The notes: generated from the letters alone by a model not told the origin. Counted from the first letter of the stretch, positions 16,638-24,729 are shown. The stretch is DNA of 36,673 nt from Aeromicrobium sp. (GCA_014377785.1 JACMOZ010000174.1:1-36673), one strand, 5' to 3'. Translations and numbers: made by a program.

Positions 16638-17129
16638 CTAACTGAGTTTTTTGGTTCCGAGCGCGACCTCGGCGCGAAGCGAGCCGAGGATCGCCTTGGC
16701 GACTTCGGGTTCGATCTTCTTGCCGATGAAAGGAATCGACACCTTCACCTCGCCGTCGAGAGTAAAACTGGCATTGTCGCCGGCGTTGACGATAACGGCA
16801 GTGCCATTCATCTCCGCCGGTTGGCCGATGATCTTCACCTTGACGTTGGCATTGCGGTGGCCGCCGGCATCGGGGCCGGCCCATTCCTCGGTCTGTTTGA
16901 CCTTGACGGTGTCGCCGGTGAGTTTTTTTATGAAGTCGGGCATGTCGGCCGGCATGATACGGATGACCGTGACGGTTTTGCCGCCGCCGGTATTGGGTTC
17001 GACGGTCACCGAGTAGTCCGAGGCACCTTGTTCGGCGCAGGCTTCGGCCCGGAACGCCTGATCGGTGATGATTGCGTAGACGCTCTCGACCGTGGCTCCG
17101 TCATAAGAAAATGTTTCATTGATTTTCAT
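16638..17129 (-). CDS. DUF2505 family protein (START/SRPBCC-like fold)
   Basis: A 163-residue protein starting MKINETFSYDGATVESVYAIITDQAFRAEACAEQGA, the usual N-terminus of DUF2505. This actinobacterial family is thought to have a START/SRPBCC ligand-binding fold (beta-rich with a long C-terminal helix, here about 138-158 KKIEPEVAKAILGSLRAEVAL). Such folds bind lipids or other hydrophobic ligands; the ligand here is unknown. The ATG at 17129 is chosen over far-upstream starts because it begins the conserved domain. The position next to a WS/DGAT-like gene hints at lipid handling, but the genes converge and need not be linked. Confidence 0.8.
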   Translation of the reverse strand: MKINETFSYDGATVESVYAIITDQAFRAEACAEQGASDYSVTVEPNTGGGKTVTVIRIMPADMPDFIKKLTGDTVKVKQTEEWAGPDAGGHRNANVKVKIIGQPAEMNGTAVIVNAGDNASFTLDGEVKVSIPFIGKKIEPEVAKAILGSLRAEVALGTKKLS

Positions 17130-17190
17130 AGCGCCATCATGCCAGCGGAACGAGTTGCTGTCGCATATTCGACGACCCTGAAGCGCACGA

Positions 17191-17218
17191 AAATGGCCCC
17201 AGGTCCCCGGGGCCATTT
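17191..17218 (-). terminator. Intrinsic terminator downstream of pspA
   Basis: AAATGGCCCC (17191-17200), loop AGGTCCCC and GGGGCCATTT (17209-17218) form a perfect 10-bp stem. Read on the minus strand it lies 36 bp past the pspA stop and ends in a short T-run (ATTTTCG). It separates pspA from the DUF2505 gene. Confidence 0.7.
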
Positions 17219-17253
17219 CTGACGGCTCGCCATTCGACCGACCGGGTGCGGAC

Positions 17254-18009
17254 TCAGGGTGCCTGGTCGAGAGCGGGCGCCTCAGGTGTTGCAGCGGCAC
17301 CCAGTCCCTTGAGTTCAGCCAAACGGGCCTCGACCTCGGCGTCAGTGGTCGACGCCTCGAGCTCCTCGAACTGTGAGTCGAGGCTCGACGCGGCGATTTC
17401 GGCCTGACCGGCAACGCGGGCTTCTTCGCGGCGAACCTTGTCCTCGAAGCGTGACACTTCGCTCGTCGGGTCGAGGATGTCGATCGACTTCACCGCATCC
17501 TGGACGCTGGCCTGGGCCTCGGCGGTCTTGGCGCGCGCCACCAACTGATCGCGCTTCGTCTGGAGTTCGGTGAGCTTGCCCTTCATACCGATAAGGCCGG
17601 TTTTGAGTTTCTCGACGACCTCCGTCTGGGAGGCGATCATCGGAGCCGACTCCTTGGCTTCACCCTCGAAACCGATCTGTTTCGATAAGGCAACTTTGGC
17701 AAGTTGGTCGAACTTGTCGGCATCGGTGGGATTGGAACTGCGGAGCGAATCGGCCTTCTGCGAAGCCGTGAGCGCCTTGTGGCCCCACTCCTTGACTGCG
17801 GCAACATCCTCGGTGTGGTCTGCCTCGGCGAGGCGGAGATTGCCGATCGTCTGAGCGACGGCGTCTTCGGCTTCGGCGATCGAATTCGTGTAATCGCGGA
17901 CAAGTTGGTCGAGCATTTTCTGCGGATCTTCGGCTTTGTCGAGCAGCGAATTGATGTTGGCACGGGTCAGTTGCCCGACTCGACCGAGAATGGATTGCTT
18001 TTGAGCCAT
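17254..18009 (-). CDS. pspA: PspA/IM30 family membrane-stress protein
   Basis: A 251-residue PspA/IM30 protein, almost entirely helical and coiled-coil (about 5-225), with an acidic alanine-rich tail. The N-terminal helix (SILGRVGQLTRANINSLLDKAEDPQKMLDQLVRDY) matches the amphipathic helix and hinge with the conserved AEDP. PspA-type proteins are ESCRT-III relatives that polymerise on damaged or strained membranes and prevent proton leak. The family assignment is firm; which stress triggers it is not visible. AGGAGG eight nt before the ATG is a strong ribosome-binding site. It follows the TPM-domain gene in the same direction, and the gap has 16-bp direct repeats. A hairpin terminator lies downstream. 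Confidence 0.9.
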   Translation of the reverse strand: MAQKQSILGRVGQLTRANINSLLDKAEDPQKMLDQLVRDYTNSIAEAEDAVAQTIGNLRLAEADHTEDVAAVKEWGHKALTASQKADSLRSSNPTDADKFDQLAKVALSKQIGFEGEAKESAPMIASQTEVVEKLKTGLIGMKGKLTELQTKRDQLVARAKTAEAQASVQDAVKSIDILDPTSEVSRFEDKVRREEARVAGQAEIAASSLDSQFEELEASTTDAEVEARLAELKGLGAAATPEAPALDQAP

Positions 18010-18022
18010 GGTTCATTCCTCC

Positions 18023-18077
18023 TATTGGAATTGGCCTTCATTTGGATTGGTCTTCTATTGGATTGGCGTTCATCTGG
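18023..18077 (-). repeat. 16-17-bp direct repeats in the pspA leader
   Basis: Three and a partial fourth copy stand in tandem: 18023-18039 (17 bp), 18040-18055, 18056-18071 and the start of a fourth at 18072-18077. Each has ATTGG or TTGGATTGG followed by a pyrimidine-rich CNTTC. Read in the pspA direction the core is GAAGNCCAATCCAA. The array ends a few bases before the pspA Shine-Dalgarno sequence and fills most of the gap to the TPM gene. Confidence 0.8.
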
Positions 18078-18094
18078 AGGGGACCGCTTTTGAG

Positions 18095-18976
18095 TCAGGG
18101 AATTGCGTCACCGGCGTTTTCGGCACCGGCAGTTTTCGTGCGCCCGAGGTTGAGGGCGCGGTGGATGATGTCGATGGCCAACGAGCGCCGGATGTCTTCG
18201 CTTCGCCTCAAGCTGGTGGCAAGGAGATCACTCAATTGTCGGCCCAATTGGATTTTGAGCTCGGGATCCACGACGCCGGCGACGGATAGCTGCGCCTTGT
18301 CGATCAGTTCGTCAAGATCCATGAGTTCAAGCGGGTCGACGGGCTGGCCGTTCTGGTCGCGAATGACGTGGGTTTCGTCGTACCGACGACGGTTTCGATG
18401 GACAACAAGGGCAAGAGCCAGTGCGAGGAGAAGGACACCGGCCACTATGAGCTTCCACGGAAGACCGGAATCCTCCGACGCTTGTTCGTAGCCCTTTGCC
18501 GCGTCGATGGCCACGCCTGGCCAATCGCTCGCGTTGACAGCGGGCCGGATCGTATCGGCGGCAACTGCGTTGAAGTCCTTATCGGATATCCCGTGCTCGC
18601 TGGGTTCGGCGACACCGTAATGGTTGTCGCTCGTCGAAACAGCCAACAGGATGTCGGTGAAGCCTATCGCCGACTGCGCCGCAGTCATCTCTGCCCAGTC
18701 CGTGCCGGTCAGCCCATCGAAACTCTTGACGTAAACGACATACAAGCGCAGACCGGTCTTGCTGGTGAATTCCTTGAGCGAGGTGTCGACTTTGGCCCGA
18801 TCGGCCCCGAGAACCCTGGCGTCGTCGGTGATCGGACTGTTGACCTCCAACGGAGCTTCGGCCGAGGCGGGCCCCGCTGACGCGAGCAACAGGAGGAACA
18901 GCGAAACGACCAGCCCTGAGACTGGGCGGGCCGAGACGAATCGGTGATGAGCCTTCACTCTTCGATCTTGGTGCAT
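18095..18976 (-). CDS. TPM-domain membrane protein
   Basis: A 293-residue protein from the chosen ATG, with a Sec-type signal peptide (hydrophobic GLVVSLFLLLLASAGPASA), an extracytoplasmic TPM domain (about 40-160: SPITDDARVLGADRAKVDTSLKEF...LRLYVVYVKSFDG), one membrane segment (about 177-197, LPWKLIVAGVLLLALALALVV) and a cytoplasmic helical tail. TPM domains occur with PspA in actinobacteria and in the photosystem II repair protein TLP18.3; a membrane-protection role with the adjacent pspA is inferred. The start is uncertain: ATG 18997, ATG 18976 and GTG 18958 all leave the signal peptide intact and none has a strong Shine-Dalgarno sequence. pspA follows 85 nt downstream. Confidence 0.8.
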   Translation of the reverse strand: MHQDRRVKAHHRFVSARPVSGLVVSLFLLLLASAGPASAEAPLEVNSPITDDARVLGADRAKVDTSLKEFTSKTGLRLYVVYVKSFDGLTGTDWAEMTAAQSAIGFTDILLAVSTSDNHYGVAEPSEHGISDKDFNAVAADTIRPAVNASDWPGVAIDAAKGYEQASEDSGLPWKLIVAGVLLLALALALVVHRNRRRYDETHVIRDQNGQPVDPLELMDLDELIDKAQLSVAGVVDPELKIQLGRQLSDLLATSLRRSEDIRRSLAIDIIHRALNLGRTKTAGAENAGDAIP

Positions 18977-18997
18977 CGGAGTGCTGGAAACAAACAT

Positions 18998-19169
18998 GTG
19001 CCGCGAAATCCACCGCAGGCGCTGCCCTACGTCATAGGAATTGATGCTCCTGGGCCGCAATTTCAATGACGTTACGCAGTTTTGCACAGATTTGCGGCCA
19101 ACCCTTCCCAAATAGCTGGGAGTAGGGAAGTATCCGAAGCAGTCTCTCTTCGGGGGAAGGGATAACCGG
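18998..19169. promoter_or_regulatory. Divergent intergenic region ahead of the Tad operon
   Basis: It holds the promoters of the TPM/pspA genes (minus) and of cpaF-tad (plus), but no convincing -35/-10 pair. Two possible stem-loops face cpaF: CTTCCC (19104-19109) with GGGAAG (19125-19130), and CTCTTC (19146-19151) with GAAGGG (19156-19161). The second would pair the purine-rich ribosome-binding site of cpaF. Confidence 0.4.
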
Positions 19170-20414
19170 GTGGCGATTTCAGTAACTGGCGACAAACTGT
19201 TCGAACGTGTGCGCACGGTTGTGCGCGAACAACGCATCGATCCCGCTGGCGATGCGGCGGCGGTCCATCGGGTTGCCACACAAGTCGTCGCCGATCATGA
19301 GGCACGCAGCCTGACCGGCGCCGTCGACAGTATCGAAGAGCCCGATCTTCTCATCGGCCAACTCGTCGCCGACATCGCTGGTTTCGGTCCCTTGCAGCCC
19401 TACCTTGACGATCCGACGGTCGAGGAAATCTGGATAAATCAGCCTTCGCGCGTGTTCATTGCCCGTGATGGCAAACATGAACTCACGTCGACGATCCTCA
19501 CAGCCGAGCAGGTGCGCGAGCTCGTCGAACGAATGCTCAGTTCGAGCGGGCGCCGGCTCGACATCAGCACACCATTCGTCGACGCGATGCTGCCAGGCGG
19601 CCACCGTCTCCATGTTGTCCTGGAAGGGATCAGCAAGAATTTCACGGCCGTTAACATCCGAAAATTTGTTGCCCGCGCACATTCGCTCGATGACCTCGTG
19701 GCGCTCGGCTCGATCGACGCGCAAGTCGCCGCATTTCTCAACGCCTGCGTGGTCGCCGGCCTCAACGTCGTAGTGTCCGGCGGGACCCAAGCCGGAAAAA
19801 CCACCTTGCTGAATTGTCTGGCCGCCTCGATTCCGGGCAATCAGCGACTGGTCTCGGTCGAGGAGGTCTTCGAACTTCAGTGCGGTCACCCCGATTGGGT
19901 CGCTATGCAGACCCGCCAGTCCGGTCTCGAGGGCACCGGAGAGATCGACCTCCGATCGCTGGTCAAAGAGGCATTGCGCATGCGGCCGTCGCGCATCATT
20001 GTCGGCGAAGTCAGGGCAGCCGAGTGCCTCGACTTGCTGCTCGCCCTCAACGCTGGTCTCCCGGGAATGGCCAGCCTGCATGCCAATTCCGCTCGGCAAG
20101 CATTGGTCAAACTGTGCACGCTTCCCTTGCTGGCGGGTGAAAACATCGGTTCACGCTTCGTGGTCCCGACGGTGGCGTCATCGGTCGACATCGTCGTGCA
20201 TACGAGCATTGACGTGTCCGGCCATCGCGGCGTGCAGGAAGTTGTCGCGGTCTCGGGCCGGGTCGAAAACGACAACATCGAAAGCGAACAGATCTTCCTA
20301 CGACGTGGTGGAGTCCTCGAGCGCGGCGTCGGGATCCCCGCTCGCCGCGACCGATTCGAGCAGGCCAGCATCGACCTCGATTCTCTCCTGGCGGTGGGCC
20401 GATGGGCGCACTGA
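19170..20414 (+). CDS. tadA: CpaF/TadA secretion ATPase of a Tad pilus system
   Basis: A 414-residue type II/IV secretion ATPase of the CpaF/TadA branch. It powers assembly of Tad (Flp) pili at the cytoplasmic face of the membrane. An N-terminal helical region (about 1-100) leads to the NTD segment GFGPLQPYLDDPTVEEIWIN. Then come Walker A GGTQAGKTT with K210, the Asp-box-like SVEEVFELQ, the His-box region GLPGMASLHANSARQAL and Walker B MRPSRIIVGEVRAAE. All motifs needed for ATP hydrolysis are present. The GTG start has a GGAAGGG-type site nine nt upstream. It is the first gene of a tightly packed operon and overlaps tadB by 13 nt. Confidence 0.93.
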   Translation: MAISVTGDKLFERVRTVVREQRIDPAGDAAAVHRVATQVVADHEARSLTGAVDSIEEPDLLIGQLVADIAGFGPLQPYLDDPTVEEIWINQPSRVFIARDGKHELTSTILTAEQVRELVERMLSSSGRRLDISTPFVDAMLPGGHRLHVVLEGISKNFTAVNIRKFVARAHSLDDLVALGSIDAQVAAFLNACVVAGLNVVVSGGTQAGKTTLLNCLAASIPGNQRLVSVEEVFELQCGHPDWVAMQTRQSGLEGTGEIDLRSLVKEALRMRPSRIIVGEVRAAECLDLLLALNAGLPGMASLHANSARQALVKLCTLPLLAGENIGSRFVVPTVASSVDIVVHTSIDVSGHRGVQEVVAVSGRVENDNIESEQIFLRRGGVLERGVGIPARRDRFEQASIDLDSLLAVGRWAH

Positions 20415-21259
20415 TCGGACTACTGACGGGCATAGGGTTCGTTTTCATCGGCTGGGCCGTTGCCGAACCGACATGGATGCCCAGGCGACGGAGCACGAAG
20501 ACCCACCGCTTGGACGACCTATTGGCACGTGCGGGTCTTTCGGAGATTTCCCCGAAGAGTCTTCTCGGGGTCTGCACGGCCAGCTTTCTCCTCGTCACGT
20601 TCGTGATGGCCGCCTTTTCCGGGGTGTTGGTTGTCGCCGTGGTTTTCGGACTCCTCGCAGCGATGCTCCCGATAGCCGTACTCCGTGGTCGGGCCACCCG
20701 GCGGTCCCGCGAATTCGCGACGCTGTGGCCCGATGCGGTCGACAACCTTGCCTCGGCTGTGCGAGCCGGGCTGTCGTTACCGGAGGCCTTGCAGCAACTT
20801 GGTGAACGCGGGCCCATAGGACTTCGCCAACCGTTCGAAGCATTTGCCCGCGACTACCAGTCCACCGGCCGCTTCCACGAATCACTGGACCGTTTGAAAG
20901 TCCGACTGGCTGATCCCGTCGGTGATCGTGTCGTTGAAGCCCTGCGGATTGCCCGGGACGTCGGAGGCGGTGACCTGGGCCGGATGCTTCGGGCGCTGTC
21001 CGGATTCCTCCGCGACGATGCGCGAACGCGCGGTGAACTCGAATCGCGCCAATCCTGGACGGTCAACGGAGCCCGACTCGCCGTCGCCGCTCCCTGGATC
21101 GTATTGCTCGTGATGAGCCTCCAGCGCGACGTCGTTGCACAATTCGCGACCGGTGCCGGATTAGTCATTCTCAGCGGTGGGGCGATCCTGTGCGTCGTGG
21201 CCTACCGGCTGATGATGTGGATCGGACGGTTTCCAGCCGAACGCCGGATCCTCGCATGA
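20402..21259 (+). CDS. tadB: TadB-like inner-membrane platform protein
   Basis: A 285-residue T2SSF-domain protein (the TadB half of the Tad platform). Membrane segments lie at about 3-20, 60-78 and 80-96, with a C-terminal pair at about 225-243 and 247-268. The cytoplasmic T2SSF domain (about 110-220) has LWPDAVDNLASAVRAGLSLPEALQQLGERGP and VVEALRIARDVGGGDLGRMLRALSGFLRDD. With TadC it forms the membrane platform on which the TadA ATPase acts. The start lies inside the tadA end (13-nt overlap), and the stop overlaps the tadC ATG (ATGA). Confidence 0.88.
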   Translation: MGALIGLLTGIGFVFIGWAVAEPTWMPRRRSTKTHRLDDLLARAGLSEISPKSLLGVCTASFLLVTFVMAAFSGVLVVAVVFGLLAAMLPIAVLRGRATRRSREFATLWPDAVDNLASAVRAGLSLPEALQQLGERGPIGLRQPFEAFARDYQSTGRFHESLDRLKVRLADPVGDRVVEALRIARDVGGGDLGRMLRALSGFLRDDARTRGELESRQSWTVNGARLAVAAPWIVLLVMSLQRDVVAQFATGAGLVILSGGAILCVVAYRLMMWIGRFPAERRILA

Positions 21260-22170
21260 CCGGCGCCTTGATCGGCTTTGTCTTCGCAACCGGAGTGGTC
21301 CTCGCCTATCGGGGTTGGGCTCGCAATCGCCGCCCGGCTCTCACCGACCGGTTGTTGCCCTATTTGCGTGATGTGCACCCTCAGTCGGTCGCCGTATCGA
21401 GTTCACAATCAGCCGCAGCAGCGGTGTTCGGACCGTACCTCCAAAGGGGCGCACGCACCGTAGGAAACGTGTTGGGCGGATCGGCGAGCGTGGCATCGCG
21501 GCTCAACCGGCTGGGCACCGGGCAGACAGTTGAGCAGTTCCGTATTCGCCAAGTCGTATGGGGTCTCTGCGGTTTCGGTGGATGTGCTGCCGTGTCGGTG
21601 TTGTGGTTGGCCGGCCGCGGATCTGCCTCCGTTTCGCTGCTGGTTTTGTGTGTCGCCGGTTTCGTCGGGGGCGTGCTGGGTTGTGACAACGCCCTGACAA
21701 GCACCATCCGCGTTCATGAGCGGCGGATGAGCGAGGAGTTCCCAACCGTCGCAGATTTGCTGGCATTGGCCGTTGCCGCCGGGGAGGGCCCAGTCACAGG
21801 CCTGGAGCGTGTCGTTCGCGTCTGTCACGGCGATCTCGCCTCCGAGTTGAGCCGGGTGCTCGCCGACATCAGGACGGGAATGACGGTTCAGCGCGCTTTC
21901 GACGGATTAGCTGGGCGCACCGGAGTCGCCAGCATTGCGCGTTTCGCCGAGGGTTTGGCCGTGGCCATCGAGCGCGGCACGCCGTTGGTCGACGTGCTCC
22001 ATGCCCAGGCAGCGGACGTGCGCGAATCAAGTCGCCGCGAATTGATCGAGGCCGGCGGCCGCAAAGAGGTCGCCATGATGATCCCGGTCGTTTTTTTCAT
22101 CCTTCCGGTGACCATCGTTTTCGCCTTCTTCCCGGGCTATATCGGCCTCCATATGACGTCAGGAATGTGA
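21256..22170 (+). CDS. tadC: TadC-like inner-membrane platform protein
   Basis: A 304-residue T2SSF-domain protein. The chosen ATG overlaps the tadB stop (ATGA); the far-upstream ATG at 21190 is rejected because it lies deep in tadB. Membrane segments are near the N-terminus (about 2-18), a central pair (about 95-140) and the C-terminus (about 275-298, VAMMIPVVFFILPVTIVFAFFPGYIGL). The T2SSF domain (about 155-265) has MSEEFPTVADLLALAVAAGEGPVTGLERV, the usual hallmark. It partners TadB in the Tad platform. Twelve nt later follows the small pilin-like gene. Confidence 0.88.
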   Translation: MTGALIGFVFATGVVLAYRGWARNRRPALTDRLLPYLRDVHPQSVAVSSSQSAAAAVFGPYLQRGARTVGNVLGGSASVASRLNRLGTGQTVEQFRIRQVVWGLCGFGGCAAVSVLWLAGRGSASVSLLVLCVAGFVGGVLGCDNALTSTIRVHERRMSEEFPTVADLLALAVAAGEGPVTGLERVVRVCHGDLASELSRVLADIRTGMTVQRAFDGLAGRTGVASIARFAEGLAVAIERGTPLVDVLHAQAADVRESSRRELIEAGGRKEVAMMIPVVFFILPVTIVFAFFPGYIGLHMTSGM

Positions 22171-22182
22171 GAAGGGACAACA

Positions 22183-22353
22183 ATGAAAATAGTATTTATG
22201 AAGATGTCGACCAAACACGATGAACGCGGAGATGTGCCCGGATGGGTGATGATCACTGTGATGACAGCAGGCCTCGTGGCGATCCTGACCACGGTGGCAG
22301 GCCCGCAACTCCGCACCATGCTGGTCCAGGCGCTGACCGCCGTCGGCGGGTGA
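22183..22353 (+). CDS. 56-residue pilin-like peptide of the Tad operon
   Basis: A short gene with a good GAAGGGA ribosome-binding site seven nt upstream of the ATG. The product begins MKIVFMKMSTKHDERGDVPG, then a single hydrophobic segment WVMITVMTAGLVAILTTVAG (21-40) and an amphipathic end PQLRTMLVQALTAVGG. It has the size and position of a Flp pilin, between tadC and tadE. A prepilin-peptidase site could be the G in ERG-DVPGW, but the conserved Glu at +5 of Flp/type IV pilins is Trp here. It may be the major pilin of this Tad variant or a DUF4244-like accessory. The call rests on position, size and hydropathy. Confidence 0.72.
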   Translation: MKIVFMKMSTKHDERGDVPGWVMITVMTAGLVAILTTVAGPQLRTMLVQALTAVGG

Positions 22354-22360
22354 TTCCTCC

Positions 22361-22744
22361 GTGAGGCCAAAGCCCGAACGCGGTTCCGCCGTCGTCGACT
22401 TCGTCCTCATCATGGTTTTGCTGATTCCCATCGTGCTGGGGGTGATCCAGGTGGGTCTGGTCATGCATGTGCGCAACACGCTCTCAGCGGCTGCCTCCGA
22501 AGGCGCCCGTGCCGCCGCTGTGGTTGATGCCGATCCCTCGGTTGGCGCCGACCGCACTCGTGCCTTGATCCGCGCAGCAATCGCCGATAAATATGCCGAG
22601 GGAGTGACCGCCGGCTTCGAACTCGTCGGCGGGATGCCGGGGACTGTCGTCAGCGTGAGGACCGAAGTTCCGGCGTTGGGTCTCTTCGGTCCGGGCGTTT
22701 CGTTGAGCGTCGAGGGCCATGCCGTGCGCGAGGACGTGCCGTGA
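22361..22744 (+). CDS. TadE-like minor pilin/pseudopilin
   Basis: A 127-residue TadE-like protein. The N-terminal segment ERGSAVVDFVLIMVLLIPIVLGVIQVGLVMHVRNTLSAAASEGARAAA has the typical acidic residue after a short small-residue run, one membrane helix (about 14-33) and the family's AAxEGARAAA helix. The rest is a beta-type extracytoplasmic domain. TadE-like proteins are pseudopilins that help start Tad pilus assembly. The start is GTG with no good Shine-Dalgarno sequence, 7 nt after the pilin-like gene, and the stop overlaps the next GTG (GTGA). Confidence 0.85.
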   Translation: MRPKPERGSAVVDFVLIMVLLIPIVLGVIQVGLVMHVRNTLSAAASEGARAAAVVDADPSVGADRTRALIRAAIADKYAEGVTAGFELVGGMPGTVVSVRTEVPALGLFGPGVSLSVEGHAVREDVP

Positions 22745-23175
22745 ATCCACGACGAGAGGAGGGCACCGCTCTCATCGAGTTTGTCTGGCTCGCCTTGCTG
22801 TTGCTCATCCCCGTCGTCTACATACTGATGGCAGTCTTCGATGTCCAAAGAGCCGCATACGGCGTCTCGGCGGCGAGCCGTTCGGCCGCTCGTGCGTTCA
22901 TCCTGGCGCCAGATGTCGCGAGTGCCTACGGGCGCGCCAATCGGGCTGCGACGGTCGCGCTCGGCGATCAGGACGTGACGGGCGCGTCAGTCGAGATCAC
23001 CTGCACCCCGACCGCGGCTGACTGTCTGAAACCGGGATCTTCCGTGCGCATCGTCGTACGCATGACGCAACCCTTGCCGCTGACACCGCAGGCTCTCGGC
23101 GACCAGTTGGCGCCGATCACCGTCGACAGCACCCACGTCGAGCCCTATGGCACCCATCGCGGAGCGAAGAAATGA
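22741..23175 (+). CDS. Second TadE-like minor pilin
   Basis: A 144-residue TadE-like protein, starting MNPRREEGTALIEFVWLALLLLIPVVYILMAVFDVQRAAYGVSAASRSAARAFI. The processing-like motif EEG-TALIEF carries Glu at +5, unlike the 56-residue pilin-like peptide. One membrane helix lies at about 12-32. The extracytoplasmic part contains two cysteines (C84, C92; ITCTPTAADCLKPG), which could form a disulfide. The GTG start overlaps the preceding stop and the end overlaps the next ATG, so three small genes are read as a coupled set. Confidence 0.85.
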   Translation: MNPRREEGTALIEFVWLALLLLIPVVYILMAVFDVQRAAYGVSAASRSAARAFILAPDVASAYGRANRAATVALGDQDVTGASVEITCTPTAADCLKPGSSVRIVVRMTQPLPLTPQALGDQLAPITVDSTHVEPYGTHRGAKK

Positions 23176-23588
23176 GCCGGCGCGACGAAGGTCAGATCGC
23201 GGTTATGGTCGTCGGCTTCTTCATCGTCATCGCTCTGCTGGCAGTTGTCGTCGTCAATTCTTCGGCTGCGTTCCTTCAACGGCAGGAACTCAACAATGCC
23301 GCAGACGGTGCGGCCCTTGCCGCGGCCGACGGACTACGCCAGGAGGCTGTCTACCGCGAAGGCATCGGGGAGAACGCCCCGCTTGATCCACAACGTGCCC
23401 GCCTACTCGTCGGCTCTTATCTTTCGTCGGCAACGAGCGGCGTGAACTCCTGGACGGTGTCAATCGACGAAAATACCGTCCGAGTCCACCTTGACCGTTC
23501 CATCGATTTGCCGCTCGCGCCGCCGGGCTGGTTCGCCACGTCGCGGGTGACGGCCGATGCCGCGGCGCTGCTCCGAATCAGCCAATGA
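23172..23588 (+). CDS. TadG-like pilus assembly protein
   Basis: A 138-residue protein with the TadG/TadE-type start RRDEGQIAVMVVGFFIVIALLAVVVVNSSAAFLQRQELNNAADGAALAAADGL. A membrane helix lies at about 9-29, followed by the LNNAADGAALAAA helix that marks putative Flp pilus-assembly TadG proteins. It is short compared with full TadG, lacking the von Willebrand-type domain, as usual for actinobacterial versions. It closes the Tad operon; ATGA overlap with the preceding gene. A 34-bp gap containing the prfB promoter follows. Confidence 0.82.
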   Translation: MSRRDEGQIAVMVVGFFIVIALLAVVVVNSSAAFLQRQELNNAADGAALAAADGLRQEAVYREGIGENAPLDPQRARLLVGSYLSSATSGVNSWTVSIDENTVRVHLDRSIDLPLAPPGWFATSRVTADAAALLRISQ

Positions 23589-23610
23589 GTCTGGGTCACC
23601 CGTCATCGAC

Positions 23611-23616
23611 TAACCT
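23611..23616 (+). promoter_or_regulatory. -10 element of a probable leaderless prfB transcript
   Basis: TAACCT (TANNNT) is six nt upstream of the GTG at 23623, with no Shine-Dalgarno sequence in between. The transcript is expected to begin at the start codon, separating prfB from the Tad operon. Confidence 0.55.
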
Positions 23617-23622
23617 CGACAT

Positions 23623-24729
23623 GTGGCAATTACTGATTTTCCGGAGCACATCAAGGCCCTTGGCGCGACGCTGACGTCGATCGAGAAGGTGCTCGATCTG
23701 GACAAGATGCGTACGGAGATCGCCGACCTCCAGGAGCAAGTCGCCGTACCCGATCTGTGGGATGACCAGGCAAATGCGCAACGCGTGACCGGCCGCCTCT
23801 CGGTGCTTCAGTCCGAACTCGAACGTATGGTGGCCTTGCGCCTGCGGATCGAAGATATGGAAGTGCTCGCCGAACTCGCACAGGAAGAGGGCGACGCCGA
23901 GACGCTCGCCGAGGCCGACCGGGAACTCATCAAGATCGAGAAGGCCGTCGAATCCCTCGAGATCCGGACACTGCTTTCGGGCGAATATGACGAACGAGAT
24001 GCTCTCATCTCGATCCGATCGGGTGCCGGCGGCGTGGATGCCGCAGACTTCGCCGAAATGCTGATGCGGATGTATACCCGTTGGGCAGAGCGTCACCACT
24101 ACACCGTTGAGGTCTACGACACCTCTTATGCTGAGGAAGCGGGCATCAAGTCGGCGACCTTCGCGGTCAAGGCGCCGTACGCGTACGGCACGTTGTCGGT
24201 CGAAGCCGGAACGCACCGTCTCGTGCGTATTTCGCCGTTTGACAATCAGGGCCGTCGCCAGACGTCATTCGCGGCGATCGAGGTCGTGCCGGTGCTGGAG
24301 CAGACCGATGAGATAGAAATACCCGATGACGACATCCGGGTCGACGTTTATCGCTCGTCGGGTCCCGGCGGCCAGAGCGTCAATACGACCGACTCGGCCG
24401 TGCGCCTCACCCACATACCGACCGGCACCGTCGTCAGTTGCCAGAACGAAAAGAGTCAACTGCAGAACAAAGCATCGGCGATGGTCATCCTCAAGGCCAA
24501 GATCCTTGCCCTCAAGAAGGCCGAGGAACGCGCAACCATCGATGAGATGCGCGGCGATGTGCAGGCCAGTTGGGGCGATCAGATGCGCAACTATGTCCTC
24601 AACCCTTACCAAATGGTCAAGGACCTGCGCACCGAATACGAAACCGGCAACACCCAAGCGGTGCTCGACGGTGAAATCGACGAATTCATCGAAGCCGGCA
24701 TCCGGTGGCGCCGAGCCCAATCCGCGTAG
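23623..24729 (+). CDS. prfB: Peptide chain release factor 2
   Basis: RF2, 368 residues, terminates translation at UGA and UAA codons. The codon-reading tripeptide SPF is at 204-206 ([17 protein letters not shown]), and the peptidyl-transfer motif GGQ at 249-251 ([24 protein letters not shown]). The N-terminal helical domain 1 covers about 1-110. The start and frame are continuous: the UGA programmed +1 frameshift found in E. coli prfB is absent. It is the first gene of the prfB-ftsE-ftsX-M23-smpB string, a conserved actinobacterial order. A 94-bp gap with its own promoter precedes ftsE. Confidence 0.96.
   Translation: MAITDFPEHIKALGATLTSIEKVLDLDKMRTEIADLQEQVAVPDLWDDQANAQRVTGRLSVLQSELERMVALRLRIEDMEVLAELAQEEGDAETLAEADRELIKIEKAVESLEIRTLLSGEYDERDALISIRSGAGGVDAADFAEMLMRMYTRWAERHHYTVEVYDTSYAEEAGIKSATFAVKAPYAYGTLSVEAGTHRLVRISPFDNQGRRQTSFAAIEVVPVLEQTDEIEIPDDDIRVDVYRSSGPGGQSVNTTDSAVRLTHIPTGTVVSCQNEKSQLQNKASAMVILKAKILALKKAEERATIDEMRGDVQASWGDQMRNYVLNPYQMVKDLRTEYETGNTQAVLDGEIDEFIEAGIRWRRAQSA

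Noticed and set aside
23623-23710. Programmed +1 frameshift in prfB
   Set aside because: The frame is continuous from the GTG through the GGQ motif, with no in-frame TGA or slippery CTTTGA sequence.
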